From: Muscardinus avellanarius
Lineage: Eukaryota; Chordata; Mammalia; Rodentia; Gliridae
Assembly: GCA_963383645.1 (NCBI GenBank)
Contig: OY726565.1
Location: 30,064,034 to 30,128,033, forward strand
DNA: 64,000 bases
Reading direction: 5' to 3'
Both the position numbers and the translations under genes were made by a program. Under the pieces are notes generated by a model, which saw nothing but the letters and a program-made list of their open reading frames with translations, ran no database searches and was not told the DNA's origin. Shown piece after piece: positions 1 through 12,399 of this stretch. Numbering within the stretch: position 1 is the stretch's first letter; the number at the start of each line of letters is the position of its first letter.

Positions 1-16
1 CACACACACACACACT
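1..16. repeat. (CA)n microsatellite, cut by the window edge
   Basis: Pure CA dinucleotide run at the left edge; its full length lies outside the window. Confidence 0.9.
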
Positions 17-326
17 TTCTTCCTTGGGTTTGACATTCTTTTGAATAAAAATGATAATATAAGTGAATATGTATTTAGATGGTGATAATTTCCATGAAGA
101 AAAAGCAAAGCAGAAAGGAAGAAAAGTTGGAGGCATGGGAATTATAATGGATTGGTTGGCAAGGGCTTGCCTGACAAAAGAGCATTTGACCAAACATCCA
201 CAGAAGGTGCAGTAAATTGTTAGATATCTGGAAGGAAAATAAAAATGAGCTGCAAGTGATTTCATGTTTTCTAAAACATAAGGAAAACAATATAGCATGA
301 GTAGAGTGAGCAAAAGGGCAATAGTA

Positions 327-510
327 GCCAGGCATGGTGGTGCACGCTTGTAATTCCCGCACTTGGGACAGGAGGATCCTGCAGGTTCAAAGCCAGCCTC
401 ACTGGCTTAAGAGTCCCTGTTTTCAAATTTAAAGAAAAAGTATAAAATAGATCTGGGAGTGTAGTCCAGAGGTAGAAGGGTTTCCAGGAACCCCAGTACC
501 ACAAAAGAAA
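327..510 (+). mobile_element. B1-dID SINE
   Basis: The 7SL-like B1 head carries the 'ggtggtgcacgcttgtaat' A-box region. An A-rich linker follows, then a tRNA-like dID tail with 'gagtgtagtccagaggtaga' and a 'ccccagtacc' end before an A-rich tail. The tail lacks the middle of a full ID element. This is the subtype with 'ggcttaagag' and 'cttccaggaacc', shared with the best preserved SINEs in the window, so it looks fairly young. Confidence 0.9.
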
Positions 511-2645
511 AAGAGGGGCAACAGTGAAAGGATTTAAGAAGAGAGAAGAATGAAGAAGGTACTGGACAATGTAGTGAAATGGGAAACCTTTGAAGAATCG
601 TGAACAAAAATATCTTATATGGTTTGTATGTTAAAAGAATAATAATGATAAATGTTAGGAGTAATTACACAGGCTTAAATCATAGAAATAGGACAACCAG
701 TTAGGAGGTAAATAACAATAGTAGCTTAGACCTGAGCGGTAAGATGTGGTAATAATATTATACTTACATTCTGAAGGTAAAATTAATAGCATTGACTCTC
801 TGGTTGGATGCTGAGTTTGAGAGAAGAACAAAGAACGTGAACAATAATACAAATTTTGATTAAACAACCAAGCAAATACAATTGCTCCTAAGTAGATTGA
901 GAATAATATGGAAACAGCAGGCTTGAAGGAAAATATCAAGATTGCTAAGAATTCTTGAATACCCCACATATGCATCACAAACTGACAAATTAAAATATTA
1001 AGAGCTAAGATGAACTAATACTTGTTCCAATGACATGATGATACTCGTTAGAGCTATTCACAAATACTCCAATTTTCTTTCCAGGCATCTAGTAGTATTA
1101 TATATCCCCATTCAACTTCAAATTAGGTATAACCAAGTTACTAGCTGTGGAAAATGAAAGTTACCTGAAGCCTACATCATCTGAAGCCTCCATTAACCTA
1201 AGTCCTGAGTGTTTATGATGAACAAATCTCTTCCGTTATCCTGTGTCAGACATATAGCCAGAGCAAGAAATAAACATGTTTGAATGAAGCCACTTACATT
1301 TTAGAGATATTGACAACTACAACATATTTTGTATTTCCTAGTTTATTCTGACAAATATAAAAATTGGTATCGAGTATGAGATACAATCATAATACATAAC
1401 ATAAATCCATAAATATATTGCACTGCTTAATAGTCAGCTAGTAGGCAGCAAGAAAATGGTTATTGGAAGCTGCCAAAATTATGAGCAATGATACTTTTAG
1501 TAAAGCTGTTGTGAGTGAGTTGGAAGGAAGGCAGTATATCTAAAGGACCACAGTTTTCATGAAAGAGATCAGAAAATAAAATGTTTCCATTCTATTCCAA
1601 CTGTTATTGGTTTCTTTTATATGGTATCATGAAAAAAAATAAGCTCTGAAAATAATTGTCTAGCCTTGGGCAGAAATAAAAGTTAAAATGCACACACACA
1701 CACACACACAACTGCTACTAATTCTCTTTTCTCAACTTGTAAATGAAAAACTCCAGAATACCTTCCAATGATTAAAAAAAAAAAAAACTGATTGGACGCA
1801 GCAAGAATAAAATCAAGGGTATGGTTTTCAAACCCACTGTTAAAAGTTTCAGATGGATTAAAAAAGAGTAGGCACAATTGAAGGTTTAATGCCCATTTAT
1901 TCCTTTCAATTGGAAAAATGGCTTAGGAGAGACAAAAGCCTGGTCAGTTCTTAATTAACGCAAGGCAGAGAGGAGAAAGATAACAGATCTAATTAGTATG
2001 TCCAAAAATGAACCATGTCTGGTTGCTAGTGCATATAACTGAATATAATTTAATAGATATGATGCTTGCTATGTTTTCAATAGAGTTATAGCACCAAAGA
2101 CATTGCATACCTGAACAGAAAAAAAAGATCAGTGACTTAAAATGATCTTTGTCCTCCAACTTTACACAGCTACAAAGCAGACTGATAGCATTGCTCAGCG
2201 CTCAATAGCAGATGAGTTATTACAGTATCTGCTTTAGATTAGAAACCAGAGTAATAAAAAGGGAAGAATCTTCTAGAGCAGCAGATCCAAGAACCACAGG
2301 GAATGCTGGATGAAAAGCCCTCCCAGTGAACAGACTGGGATCTAAATGCAGAACATTCCTCATTATCGGGGTAGGCTGGCTGGATTTCAGGGTTGCTATA
2401 CGGCTATTTTGTGCCTCACACTCTTTCCCCTCTCCAAATGTGAATGTTTTCTTTAGTGGCCCTATTCCTCTGCCATCATCATAATGGATCTGTGGGAGGC
2501 ATGCAGTTTCTCTTATATTCCTAGGTCTGTAAATTAAGAGGAGCCATGCTCAGACCTGGAAAAGTGACTGTGGAGCATTGCCTAGAAATCTTAGTCTTGA
2601 GGCAGGATGAAATAACTGGATGGAGCTTCAGAAAAGAAGGAACCA
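511..2645. other. Intergenic DNA, nothing assignable
   Basis: AT-rich sequence with one (AC)n tract. The open frames here have no recognisable domain, no coding-like continuity and no flanking splice signals that I can support. No RNA gene or assignable repeat was seen, although very old repeats could be missed by eye. Confidence 0.6.
1690..1711. repeat. (CA)n microsatellite
   Basis: Pure CA run of about 22 bp. Confidence 0.95.
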
Positions 2646-2871
2646 AGCCGGGCATGATGGCGCACACTTGTAATCCCTGTGCTTGGGAGGCTGAGACAGG
2701 AGGGATCACACAGGTTCGAAGCCAGCCTCTGCTGCTTAGTGAGGCTCTCAGCAATTTAGTGAGACCCTGTTTCCAAATAAAATATTAAAAAGGTCTGGGA
2801 GTATAGCCTAGAGGTAGAAAGCCTCTGGGTTCCACCCCAGCACCACCAAAAAAAAAAAAAAAAAAAAAAAA
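2646..2871 (+). mobile_element. B1-dID SINE with long poly(A)
   Basis: Full B1 head from 'gccgggcatgatggcgca', linker, dID tail ending 'ccagcaccacc', and a poly(A) of about 24 bases. The uninterrupted poly(A) suggests a relatively recent insertion. An open frame on the plus strand runs into this SINE and is not a gene. Confidence 0.92.
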
Positions 2872-3192
2872 GGAAAGAAGGAACCAAATATCTGGAGGCC
2901 AGAAATGGCAGGCTTTGCATTAGTGATACTCATAAGGGTCCTCATTCTTCTTATTGACACATGAAAGAGTTACATTTCCACACTCTCTTTGAGAATAGAC
3001 TTGGACATTTTAGAGGATTAGAGCTAACCTGAGGAATTCCATTTCCAGCTTCCTTCATCACAACATTCCAGATCCACTGGGGAAAGAGAGGGAGCTAAGA
3101 TTTTAATCAGGTAAAAGGTGATAGTCTTAAAATGTACTCACAATTATTGAAAGTGACAATTATTGAAAGACGTTATTAAAATATAAGAGAGA

Positions 3193-3384
3193 AGCCAAGT
3201 GTGGTGGCTCACACATGTAATCCCAGTACCTGGGAGGTTGAGACAGGTTCAAAGACAGCCAAAGGTCTTGGGGTGCAGCTCAGACATAGGCCACCTCTGA
3301 GTTAAATTCCCAATACCACAAAAAAAATAAATATTAAGTGGTACAGTGCTTGCCTAGCATGCAAAAGGCCCTGAGTTCAATCCC

Positions 3385-3388
<4 letters not shown>
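3193..3388 (+). mobile_element. Degenerate B1-dID followed by a fuller ID-like piece
   Basis: A diverged B1-dID occupies 3193-3330. From about 3335 a second tRNA-like tail reads 'gcttgcctagcatgcaaaag' followed by 'gagttcaatcccagta'. This second piece keeps the 'gcctagcatgc' segment of a complete ID element, which dID tails lack. It runs directly into a (CA)n tract. Confidence 0.7.
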
Positions 3389-3439
<51 letters not shown>

Positions 3440-3485
3440 GCAGGGGGGGAGAGGGAGGGAGGGAGGGAGGGAGAGAGGGGGGGGG
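3388..3485. repeat. (CA)n tract plus purine-rich tract
   Basis: About 50 bp of pure CA (3388-3437) is followed by G/A-rich simple sequence with GGGA units to about 3485. The pair lies at the end of the preceding SINE, a common birthplace of microsatellites. Confidence 0.95.
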
Positions 3486-3576
3486 ATTAAATAGTTTCAG
3501 TCAGTGACAGGAAAGAAACAGAATGGTTTCCTAGTCATTCCCCCACTGAGTTTAGATGCCTCAAGAAACTAGTTAC

Positions 3577-3950
3577 AGCTGTGACCCTTTTGGAAAAGTA
3601 TTATGCAAAGATGAATGTGGACTTGGAAGAAGATGAATGTGCCAAATAGAATGGATGTGACAGAGCTGATAGAACTGGATTTGAAGGCATCCACAGAATG
3701 CATTAAGCCTCCTACGAGAGTACAGAACAATACTCAAAAAACTGAGGAGAAAAAAAGATTTACGAAATCTAAATTGTTTGCACAATAGATGCATTTCTCT
3801 GCCATGACTAGGAAAACACCAAAAAATGAAGAAGTATGGAAACTCATTGTTAAACTGTTTACCACTGCCTCTGAATGTCCCAAAGAAAATATATTTCTCC
3901 AAAGAAGCAGATATAATGACCAGGATGACAAAACCCTGAGGTTGACCCAT
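3577..3950 (+). pseudogene. Possible decayed coding-like stretch, unidentified
   Basis: Plus-strand translation gives short peptide-like stretches broken by stops and frame changes. One from about 3577 reads LLEKYYAKMNVDLEEDECAK then a stop. Another from about 3674 includes TPKNEEVWKLIVKLFTTASE, with an internal stop near 3790. The composition is less repetitive than surrounding sequence and could be a processed pseudogene remnant. I cannot name a parent gene, and chance is a real alternative. The 168-codon open frame on the opposite strand overlaps the same DNA and shows no domain. Confidence 0.2.
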
Positions 3951-4379
3951 ACCTAAACATACTACCAAAGACCTCAGTTTATGAGGTGGGCAGGCAGTGG
4001 GGAAAGCTGCATCATTTCTGGTGCAAAAGTTATCAATAACTGAGTTTATTTTCCAAGAATGACACTGGACCCTAAGCAAGAGGCATCAGCACTATAGCTA
4101 AGACATACTATTAAGTGGTTTAGGACTGTTGGGCAGCTGATGGTATGTTTCAAGGCCAAACCTTGGAGGTCTTCGTGTTCTCAAAGGAATCAGTGCGTTA
4201 GTGACGTGAATGAATGCCTTACCTAATCAAAACAGGCTCTGGGATGTGGTTGAATATCAGAGAGCAGTGCATGTCAGTTTTCTGGATAAACACCAGGAGG
4301 CGGGTTGAGTAGCTGTCTGTGTATGTACAGATTACAACAACAGACAGAACTGGAGGACTCTGGCCAAAGTATCTGGTAT

Positions 4380-4675
4380 AGATGGAATTTTTGTGTCAGG
4401 CAAGCAAGATTCTCATGAATGGGATTAATGCCCTAATAAGGAGCTGAAACAACCAGGATTCTCTCTACCATGTGGTGACACATTGCAAGAGAGCTGTCTG
4501 TGAACCAGGAAGTACAACCTCACCACACAATGAACCTTCCCACACCTCCATCTTGGATTTCCTGGCCTCCAGAATTGTGAGAAATACATACCTGTTATTT
4601 TTAAGCCCCTACCCCCACTCTAGTCTATGGCAGTTTGTAACAGGAGCATAGACAGACTGAGACATTAGATTCAGA
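4380..4675 (+). mobile_element. MaLR-type LTR fragment (MLT1/MST-like)
   Basis: The order of motifs matches the 3' half of mammalian ERVL-MaLR LTRs: 'gggattaatgccctaataag', then 'gaaccaggaagtacaacctc', 'cctccagaattgtgagaaa' and 'gtctatggcagtttgtaaca', ending near 'agactgagaca'. Only a solo LTR portion is seen, with no coding remnant. Subfamily not assigned. Confidence 0.65.
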
Positions 4676-5929
4676 CTCAGGAAATGTGGAACAATCTCTT
4701 GAGAACAATATTTAGCAAGGGCAATATCTAGCATCTGGCTCTGCTGAGATCAGTCCAACTTAACATTGACTTTGCTCTCATCTTCTTTCAACTGCTAATG
4801 ATAGTAATGGAAAAGGCAGGGGAAGAAAGTCATAATTTATATTAAAGACGTAGGATCAGATGGATTATTTCAGGGAAACCAAGCCATACTTACCAACAAG
4901 AGTAGACAAGACATTATCGGAGTACCAGGAAGTCCAGGCAACCACTTTGTCAGATTTTCACAAAGCTCTTGTGAAAGACTTTTGTGAAATTATGGGAAGG
5001 CCTCTGAAAACTCCTTTTCTGTGGTCTCTTCCCAAAAAACAATAGAAAGATGAGGAAGAGCCCTCCTTTCTAAAATTGGGAGGGTCATTGAGCTGCCTAC
5101 TATGTGACTAATAAGTCAAGCAAAGAAATGAGGATCTGTAGGATGAAACTTGAGCCTGTGGTGAGACTAAAAGCAATACTATGCAGCCACAAAGCAGGGA
5201 GATATCTACAGGAAGTGAAAGGAGCACAAGTGCCCATCTTTTAGCTTTGCCTTTGAGAAAGGTGGACATTTTTGCAGCAGACTGCAATCACCTATGTGAC
5301 ATCCAACTATAGAAATTAAATCAAAGCAAAATAAGGCTTGGTGGGTCTTGAAAATTATGAACTTAAAGTTAGGAAGGAATTCTGCAAGAAAACAGTCACT
5401 AATCCTATGAGGGTACAAGGAAACCTGACTATGACCTCTCAGACCAGCCTCTCTTGGGCACCAAATCTGGCCTACAGGGCTCCCAGTCACATCTCCCTGT
5501 TTAAAGAACCCACAGAGAAATAGAAAGGAAATTACAACATGAAAGGAAAACTCCTTTAGCCAATTTCAGTTTCTAAGTCTGCAGAGGAAATGAACAATAA
5601 GTTAAGGGATCTTGGTTGAAATATCAGCCCAAAATTTTGTTCAAAATTAAATTCTATGAGGATTCCTTTGGGGCAAAGTTAACTTCTCTCTGTCTGAGTA
5701 AGCTAAGATGCTGTGAGATGTCAATGCTGGGAAAGTGATGAGTTGAGAAGATTCTTGTCCATGTTTTCTGATCATTTAAGCTCTTAGAACTTTCACCAAG
5801 GCCTTTAGGAGAATAGATCCTGCCCAGAAAATACCAAGGTGAAATTCTCAATCAACAAACCTAGGACTTGAATATTATTTACATATCTTAATATCTCCAA
5901 TATTTCTATTTCCATCCTAGTCTCACCTC
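4676..5929. other. Intergenic DNA, nothing assignable
   Basis: Contains a 61-codon frame at 4860-5045 and other short frames, none with a recognisable motif. I see no start context, splice structure or homology that would support a gene. Confidence 0.5.
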
Positions 5930-6520
5930 CTAGCTCCACATATCCAACTGCCAACTTGATGATTAAAAATCAGATCTGATGTGGAAATTTGCTCCTCCAC
6001 TTATGTTCTCTACCTTAGCCAATTCCTCAAGCAGAAAATCTGAGAATCACTCATTATGATGCATAAAAACATCCATCCCAAGTACTAGCACCTCTACACA
6101 TAAATCAATTTTTAATTCATCCACTTTTACTCAGGCCAGTGTCTTCATCTTCCCTCTGAACCCCGTGAAAGCCCCGTTATTTGTTTTTCCTCTTCTTCTT
6201 CTACTCCTACCATAAATTGTCTTCTTTTAGTTACTTTGGTCTTTTATCCTTTATACTATCTCCTCAATACTCTATATGCTTCTCTTCCTCTGTTTAATTT
6301 ATACTTCCAATTATGGAGGAAGTATAACATGTCCTGTCAGACTACTGATCTAGACTAAATTTTCTGCTTCCATTCTCTGATAAAGCCCAGGACCTTCCTT
6401 TTTAATTTCTTAAAGTTCATCATTCTATTCAAAGTATCTTGCTCATTATGTCCTAACTTCTGTTTGACTCACTTCAACATGATGTTAGTGAAGTGCTCAG
6501 TGAGCATTTATTACATAAAT
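5930..6520 (+). mobile_element. L2-like LINE fragment
   Basis: Pyrimidine-rich text with L2-type landmarks in order: 'atccaactgccaacttgatg', then 'tctgagaatcactcattatg', and a terminal 'gctcagtgagcatttatta' resembling the L2 3' end. It is strongly diverged, as expected for this ancient family, and carries no open reading frame. Confidence 0.45.
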
Positions 6521-6589
6521 GAGATAATATTTCTGTCCTAGAGAACAATGGAATAATGGCACAAAGGAAATTAGAAGCTATCTATTTTA

Positions 6590-6722
6590 ACCCTTTAATT
6601 TTATGAGAGAGGAAATTATCCATCATCAGATCCCTCCCTCAAGATTATGCAATAGGCCAAGTGGCAGATCCAGATCTTTCCATTCATAACCTTTGCATTG
6701 TAGTACCATTTCAGCTTTGATG
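6590..6722 (+). mobile_element. MIR SINE fragment
   Basis: Diverged match to the MIR core and 3' part: a 'gagaggaaatt' start, then 'gccaagtggcagatccagat' and 'cctttgcattgtagtacc'. Ancient tRNA-derived SINE. Confidence 0.6.
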
Positions 6723-7187
6723 CAATACTCACTTGTTATTCTTCATCCATTCATTTAATGTCTACCATGATGGCATTAGAGCCAGATAGACACTGACTCT
6801 ATAGGACTTTTACTCAATGAAAATTGGCTCTTGGAGCTAAACATTGAATGCCACAGAAGCAAGAATTTATTAACTAATCTGTAATTCATAGGAATTAAAG
6901 AATAGTTTATTTTCTCAGGGAAAATGGCTTAATATCTTATTGAATTCAAAAAAAATATTTTTCTGAGTTTAGTAACATAATGCTACATGAAAGCAAATGC
7001 TCTGATTATTGAAGAGGTTAAAATTGGTCTTATTCTACAAAATCAACAAAGACTGTCAATGAAAAAAGAAAATATTGATCAATTATTTTGAATGTTTTGT
7101 TAAATTTATGTCTTTGATATAACAGTTAAAAATTAATGCTTCAAAGTTTAATATTTATCTGCATGTTTCTTATCTAGATTGTTTCCA

Positions 7188-7532
7188 CCAACATTTTCAC
7201 TGCTATAGTACAAAATAACTGACCACACAACTTAAGAAAAGAAAGATTTATTTGCTCACAGTTTTGGAGACTTCTGGGGTTCATTTCTGTCAGGTCAGAC
7301 CTGTGACACTTAGGGTATGGGGTCAAGAAGCAGAGAGAGGAAGAGAGCAAGGCTCTGCTCTCACATCATGGAGACAGAAAATAAAGAGAAGAGGAAAAGG
7401 AGAAAGACCTTTATAATCCCCCAAGACCACACTGCCACGAACCCCTCCTCAGCAACCAAGTCCCCCTTAAATGTGTCTGTCTACTCTCTGTGAAGTCTCA
7501 GGGGACATTCAGATCCAAACTATTATATAGAC
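7188..7532 (-). mobile_element. MaLR-type LTR, antisense
   Basis: Reads 'tttattgctcaca'-like text, 'cagttttggagacttctggg', 'ctctgctctcacatcatgg' and ends 'acattcagatccaaactatta', the antisense order of a MaLR LTR. Related to the copies near 25.0, 39.0, 40.3 and 50.7 kb but more diverged. Confidence 0.5.
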
Positions 7533-9014
7533 ATATCATGCTTTTTGAATTTTTTGTGAGATCATCATTTTATTATTTGAGAGCTAGTTCAATTATCTGG
7601 TTGCTACTTGTTCACAGGTATCTCTGGATGATATTTTAAATTTTTTGTTTATATAACAGCTTATTTTCTGACATGTGTCTTTTTTTTAAAGAAAAGTTAT
7701 ATTATAGACTCTGAAGCACAACTCCTTTTGTAAGGAAATAATAGTAAAGAAATAGCCACCACAGATTTATTTTCAATTCTTCTTAAACTGTAAAAGAGCA
7801 ATTGAATATATTCTGAAATTTTCATAACTTTAATAATTGCTGGCTTAATAAAAAAGCAAAAAATATAAGCAGTAGGTCAGTCCAAACAGGAACAAAAAGT
7901 ACATGTTGTCTTCTAAGAATATTGTATATATTGTAATTATAAATTGCTTTATAATATCATTATAGAATATATAACCTTGTTTATTGTATATATGTATATA
8001 TATTACACACATTCTTGTTATATATCTAAGGACTTACTAGGCAAGGCTATGTCTACAAATATCTAAGAGAATTAGGTATTTATTTATGAAAATGCTTTCT
8101 CTGAAATAGATCTAAGGAGCTGAGTGCATGATACTTCAAGTAATAGGCAATATCAGTAGACAGTGGATAAGATAATAAGAGGCAGACTTCTTAGTAGATA
8201 AAAAAATGTCAAGTGAATAGGAGGATCTACCTGTTTTAAAATAGAGAAGAAGAAACAAGAACAATGAAAATTGGGCAGGGAACCGGAAAGGTTTCCTTGT
8301 GTTTTCTCACGCAGGCCCCTGTTGGCCTACTTTAGCACATGCATTGCAGAATTCCCATGTGGGAAACTCATGTGAGCTACTCATTTAACATCTTTGGTGA
8401 TATAATCCCTAAAAGTAGAAAGAAGCACAGAGATTCATGAGTGTGCTGCTACTGGTGTCACAACATCAAAAGGAACGAAGAAGGGAATCCAGCTGTTAGG
8501 ATTTGAATTAGTAGAAGAAACCACTGCAGATTGTTTATGGAAGCACAGATGGCCACAGGAAAACAGGCTTGCTGAGCCGGCTTGCCAGGAGAAACACTGG
8601 CAGGACACAGTTGCACTTTGTTAACATTCCCCTTCACCCCAGTTTGAAAGAACCCAAATTTCACTGCTGGACAATATTTGTCACCTCTCCTATATGACCT
8701 GTATACAGATTGCTGCAATAAAACTTTGAACTGGAAAACATCTGGAGAGAGGAAAAAAAATGGTTCACCTAGCAGAGCAGGAGGAGGTCGGGGCACAGAA
8801 TGACCTTCTGGAACTCTCAAAAGAATTACAGAAGCTTAGGAATGGACAAACATGGAATGAACCACCAAGCATGACAAGCACATAATTCAAAAGGCATGGT
8901 CAGATTTGCAGCTATAAAAAATAAAATAAGAGAAAAGGGATTCATTTGGAGACGTTTAATGATAACCATCTATCAAAAAGGAGTTCACACTTCAATTTAA
9001 ATGAATCTACAGAA
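7533..9014. other. Intergenic DNA, mostly unassigned
   Basis: AT-rich to about 8250. The segment 8450-8760 is less AT-rich and has 'gctgcaataaaactttg', a possible polyadenylation signal of an unassigned old LTR. The 120-codon minus frame there has no domain. Confidence 0.4.
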
Positions 9015-9245
9015 ACAATTTTTTTATTTAATTTTTATTTTTTACATTGTGCTTCATGCCCTTCTCCCTCCCTTCCCTCTCCTCCAATAGAGAGTATCCA
9101 GGTTAATCATGTTGTATTTATGCTATTACACATATTTGTATGTAGCTCCTCCATTGAACAACCTCAGCTTTCTTCCTCTCCTATCCTTCCGTTCAAGCTT
9201 TGCTGAGATTGCCTGATTGTTCATTGAGGGGTATACAGTTGAACA
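9015..9245 (-). mobile_element. L1 3'-end fragment
   Basis: Starts with an A-rich tail in reverse complement, then a polypyrimidine block and 'gtatccaggttaatcatgtt' and 'ctcctatccttccgttcaa'. The same order recurs at 38.31-38.53 kb. A 3' UTR polypurine tract plus A-tail is typical of a severely 5'-truncated LINE-1. The subfamily differs from the L1 at 51.5-53.3 kb. Confidence 0.6.
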
Positions 9246-9299
9246 AATAGTGCAGTTTTATAATTCTATTTTCATTTTAACTTTTTAAAATTTATACTA

Positions 9300-9452
9300 A
9301 AGCTGGGCATGGTGGCATATGCCTGTAATCCTAGTACTTGAGAAGCTGAGACAGGAGGATCTCAGGTTGAAGACAAGCCTCAGCATGCAGCAGGACTCTC
9401 AGCAACCTACTGAGTTCCTGTTTCCAAATAAAAGATAAAAAGAAAAATGCTC

Positions 9453-9456
<4 letters not shown>
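9300..9456 (+). mobile_element. B1-dID SINE, tail replaced by a (CA)n tract
   Basis: B1 head 'gctgggcatggtggcatatg' through the A-rich linker; the dID tail is mostly gone and the sequence passes into (CA)n. Confidence 0.85.

Positions 9457-9498
<42 letters not shown>
9457..9498. repeat. (CA)n microsatellite
   Basis: Pure CA run of about 42 bp at the end of the preceding SINE. Confidence 0.97.
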
Positions 9499-9500
<2 letters not shown>

Positions 9501-9574
9501 CATAATAGAACTTTTTCTAATTAGCACAACAAAAATAATACAGAATTAACCTAATTTTGTGGGTTGTTGTGTTG

Positions 9575-9797
9575 CTTTTTTTGGGGGGGGGGTAATACTG
9601 TGAATTAAACCTAGGGTCATTCTACGTCTGAGCTACACTCCTAGCCATTTTATTTGTTTATTTGTTTGTTTTGTTTTGAAAAAGTCTTCCTAAATTGCTG
9701 AGCATTTCACTAAGTCACTAAAGCCGGTCTCCAACCTGTGATCTTTCTCATCCTCTGAAGCACTGGGATTACAGGCATATGCCATCATGCTCAGCTA
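9575..9797 (-). mobile_element. B1-dID SINE
   Basis: Reverse-complement order: poly(T)/G tract, dID tail ('attaaacctagggtcattct'), A-rich linker in complement, and B1 head ending 'gccatcatgctcagct'. Moderately diverged. Confidence 0.88.
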
Positions 9798-9976
9798 GCC
9801 TCATTCTGTTTCTAACAGGAAAAGTTTTCATCATACAATGGCCTGATTAAAAGATACCTATGTAAATGGAGGAGAAATAAAAAGATGGAAATAATTCTTA
9901 AAGCTTTCTGTATTTATTTAACTTTCTAATTAGAGTTGTTCAAAGTCCTCATTGCCGAGTGAGAATACACATCCCT

Positions 9977-9983
9977 GCACACA

Positions 9984-10026
<43 letters not shown>
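9977..10026. repeat. (CA)n microsatellite
   Basis: CA run with a single early interruption. The 86-codon minus-strand frame over it is an artefact of the repeat (alternating Val-Cys). Confidence 0.95.
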
Positions 10027-10028
<2 letters not shown>

Positions 10029-10209
10029 TACCCAATTGAGGGTCAGAATAGTCTTCCAGGTAGGTGAATGACCCATAAAATAGTTTGTTTAGATTCTGAA
10101 AGTGATTTTTCCCAATGTTACTTTGCATAAACCAAAGAATGTGGGGAAATGTAAGACATAAGTTACCCCCATCATGTCTTCCCAGTTTTATTTTAAGGGA
10201 AAGCAACAA

Positions 10210-12208
10210 ACCAGTTAGTCTTTGTTTAACATTGCCAAATCTATGTTACTGAACCATGTTATTAGAATGTGTATCTGACAAACTGGGATGCTAGACCTTT
10301 AAAAATGCTTCAAAAATAAAGTATTCAAATATTAACTTCCACTTTGATTTCCAAAAATTGTACACATTTCCATGACTCCAACATTCTTCTGATGCATATA
10401 TTAAACTCAATGAATCAGTTTTCTTATCTTGGGTTTTACCTGGAAATGAGCTTGTTCACCCTCAAGTTCCATTTTTGTAATACTAAATATTCAAGTGAAG
10501 GCAGAATTGCACATTTGATTTTTCAGGTATTTTTCCTCTGCTTTTTAATCTTCCTGCTTTCAGGTTCCTATCTTTGGTGGCTCCGTATCCCCTTCTAAGT
10601 TCAGCCAGGACCCCACAGAGCACAGACTCTCAATGTGCTCCAGGCCTTTAACATCAGTATCACCTGACTTGGGTGTCAGGTAGTCGGCAAGAAGCTCTCA
10701 AGCCTTCAGAGTACATCAACTTGACCAGCATGTGTGAGATAGGTATAGCTAGAGAAAGGCTAGATATAATTTGTGACTAAGGACAGGGACCTTAGAGACA
10801 GTAGGCTTTAGAGCCTTGGCCCTACCCTGCTATTTGCTAGCTGTCTGAATGTGGCAAGTTCCTTTCTCTGTGGAGTCCCAGGTTACGCATCATAAACAGT
10901 ATTGTCATATAAGTATATATGAGAATTGAATGAGATCATGTATGATGAGGATTAACACAGAACCTAGCGCTCAGTAAGTACTCCAGAAATCCTACAGGTT
11001 TTACAATTACTCAAAGATTCTGGCCTAATGGAAAAGAAAGGAAGAAGGAAAAATAGGAATTTGATATACTCATGTATTTAGGAATTAGCTTTTAAATTAT
11101 TTGTTTGAAAACATCATTTATCTTTATTTGCATAACTTCCCTAGTCGGTTACTATGTATTTTATTTATGGTATCTTTTCTATGAATTGTCTTATATAACA
11201 AATGATACCCCACCAGCCTCCAGCAATGTACTTCTCATTATTTAAGAAACAGCTCCTAAGTAACCTTCCTATTCCCACGTCACCATCCCTGTCTCCTTTA
11301 TATGGAACAGAATGTATAAAGTACTCTTACAGGTGAGAATTCTACTAGTTGATAGATATCCCCCTTGCATATATTTATTTACATGCCCGTCTCACTCAGA
11401 ATGAGCTTCTAGCAGAATTATGTTACCAACCTTTCTATCACCATTACCAGCTTATTACTTGGTACAAATGAAGTATTACATATTTTTACTTCTCTAAGCA
11501 ATTATGTCATAGATATCACATGAGATATCTGAATATCAGGCATAAGTAATTTTATACTTTTAAATCACCCACAATTTAGTCAAATATACTGTTTTTTATA
11601 TTATGACAATGATTACAAACTAAAATACATGCTTTCTTTCTTCTTTAAGGAACTGAGAAAACAACTAAAGAGTTAAGCAGAAAATACACCAAAGGCTAAA
11701 TAACAGTAATCTATGTAAATTATTCAGAATCACTGAAAAACATGTTATAAGGCAAAAGGTGATTAATTTTTCAACAAGTCAGTAACTTACTTAAGAACTA
11801 CAGGAGTTCAGGAGAAGACAAAATGACTACCGTCTGCCATAGTTGAGGATGACTTTGCAGAGATGATTGGACTTGACTTTATCCAGAAGAGTTTGTGGGA
11901 TTGGGTAGGTTAGAGGGACTTACAGAGGGGAGAGACTCCAGGTTCCTGGGGCTGAGTAAGCCAAAGCAGAAGAGCATGACGGATGGGAAAACCCAGACTC
12001 GATTCTGGGGATTGTAGGATATCTGTTTGGCTGGAGTGAAGCAGTCAATACAGCAGGAGTGCTGACCAGAGAAAGAAAGATTGCTTTAGAAACAATCTTC
12101 AGGTCCAGAGAGTATCACAGAGCCCAGGAGTGGGGTAATACCCTAGAACTTGTTTAGTTAGAAAAAAGGTACATTGAGCTCGGAAGGGAAGGGACCAACA
12201 AGAAGGAA
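10210..12208. other. Intergenic DNA with one MIR
   Basis: Mostly unassigned unique sequence. A MaLR, L2 or MER5 origin for parts such as 10630-10680 ('acatcagtatcacctg') is possible but too weak to call. Nothing resembling a gene. Confidence 0.45.
10795..11000 (+). mobile_element. MIR SINE
   Basis: Near full-length MIR landmarks: 'gccctaccctgctatttgct', 'gctgtctgaatgtggcaag', 'gagaattgaatgagatcatg' and 'cctagcgctcagtaagtac'. Confidence 0.75.
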
Positions 12209-12330
12209 ACCATCTAATAATACTAACATTCACTAACAGAGTCTGGTTTATATCATACCTTCTGTACAATTATCCATAGCTGCTCCAACTACAAAGTGGT
12301 AAGCAACAGAGTTAGGATTTGACCCCAGGT
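12209..12330 (+). mobile_element. MIR-type SINE fragment
   Basis: Shows 'aataatactaacattcacta' and 'acagagttaggatttgaccc', a diverged MIR/MIR3 pattern. Confidence 0.5.
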
Positions 12331-12399
12331 TGTCTTAACTAAAAACCTATAGTAGATCACTAGTGTGCTGCTTCAAAATTATCACATAAGAAGGAGTTG

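Noticed and set aside
3573..4079. The longest open frame in the window, 168 codons on the minus strand
   Set aside because: No domain, no supporting promoter or splice signals, and the more coding-like reading of the same DNA is on the opposite strand, itself broken.
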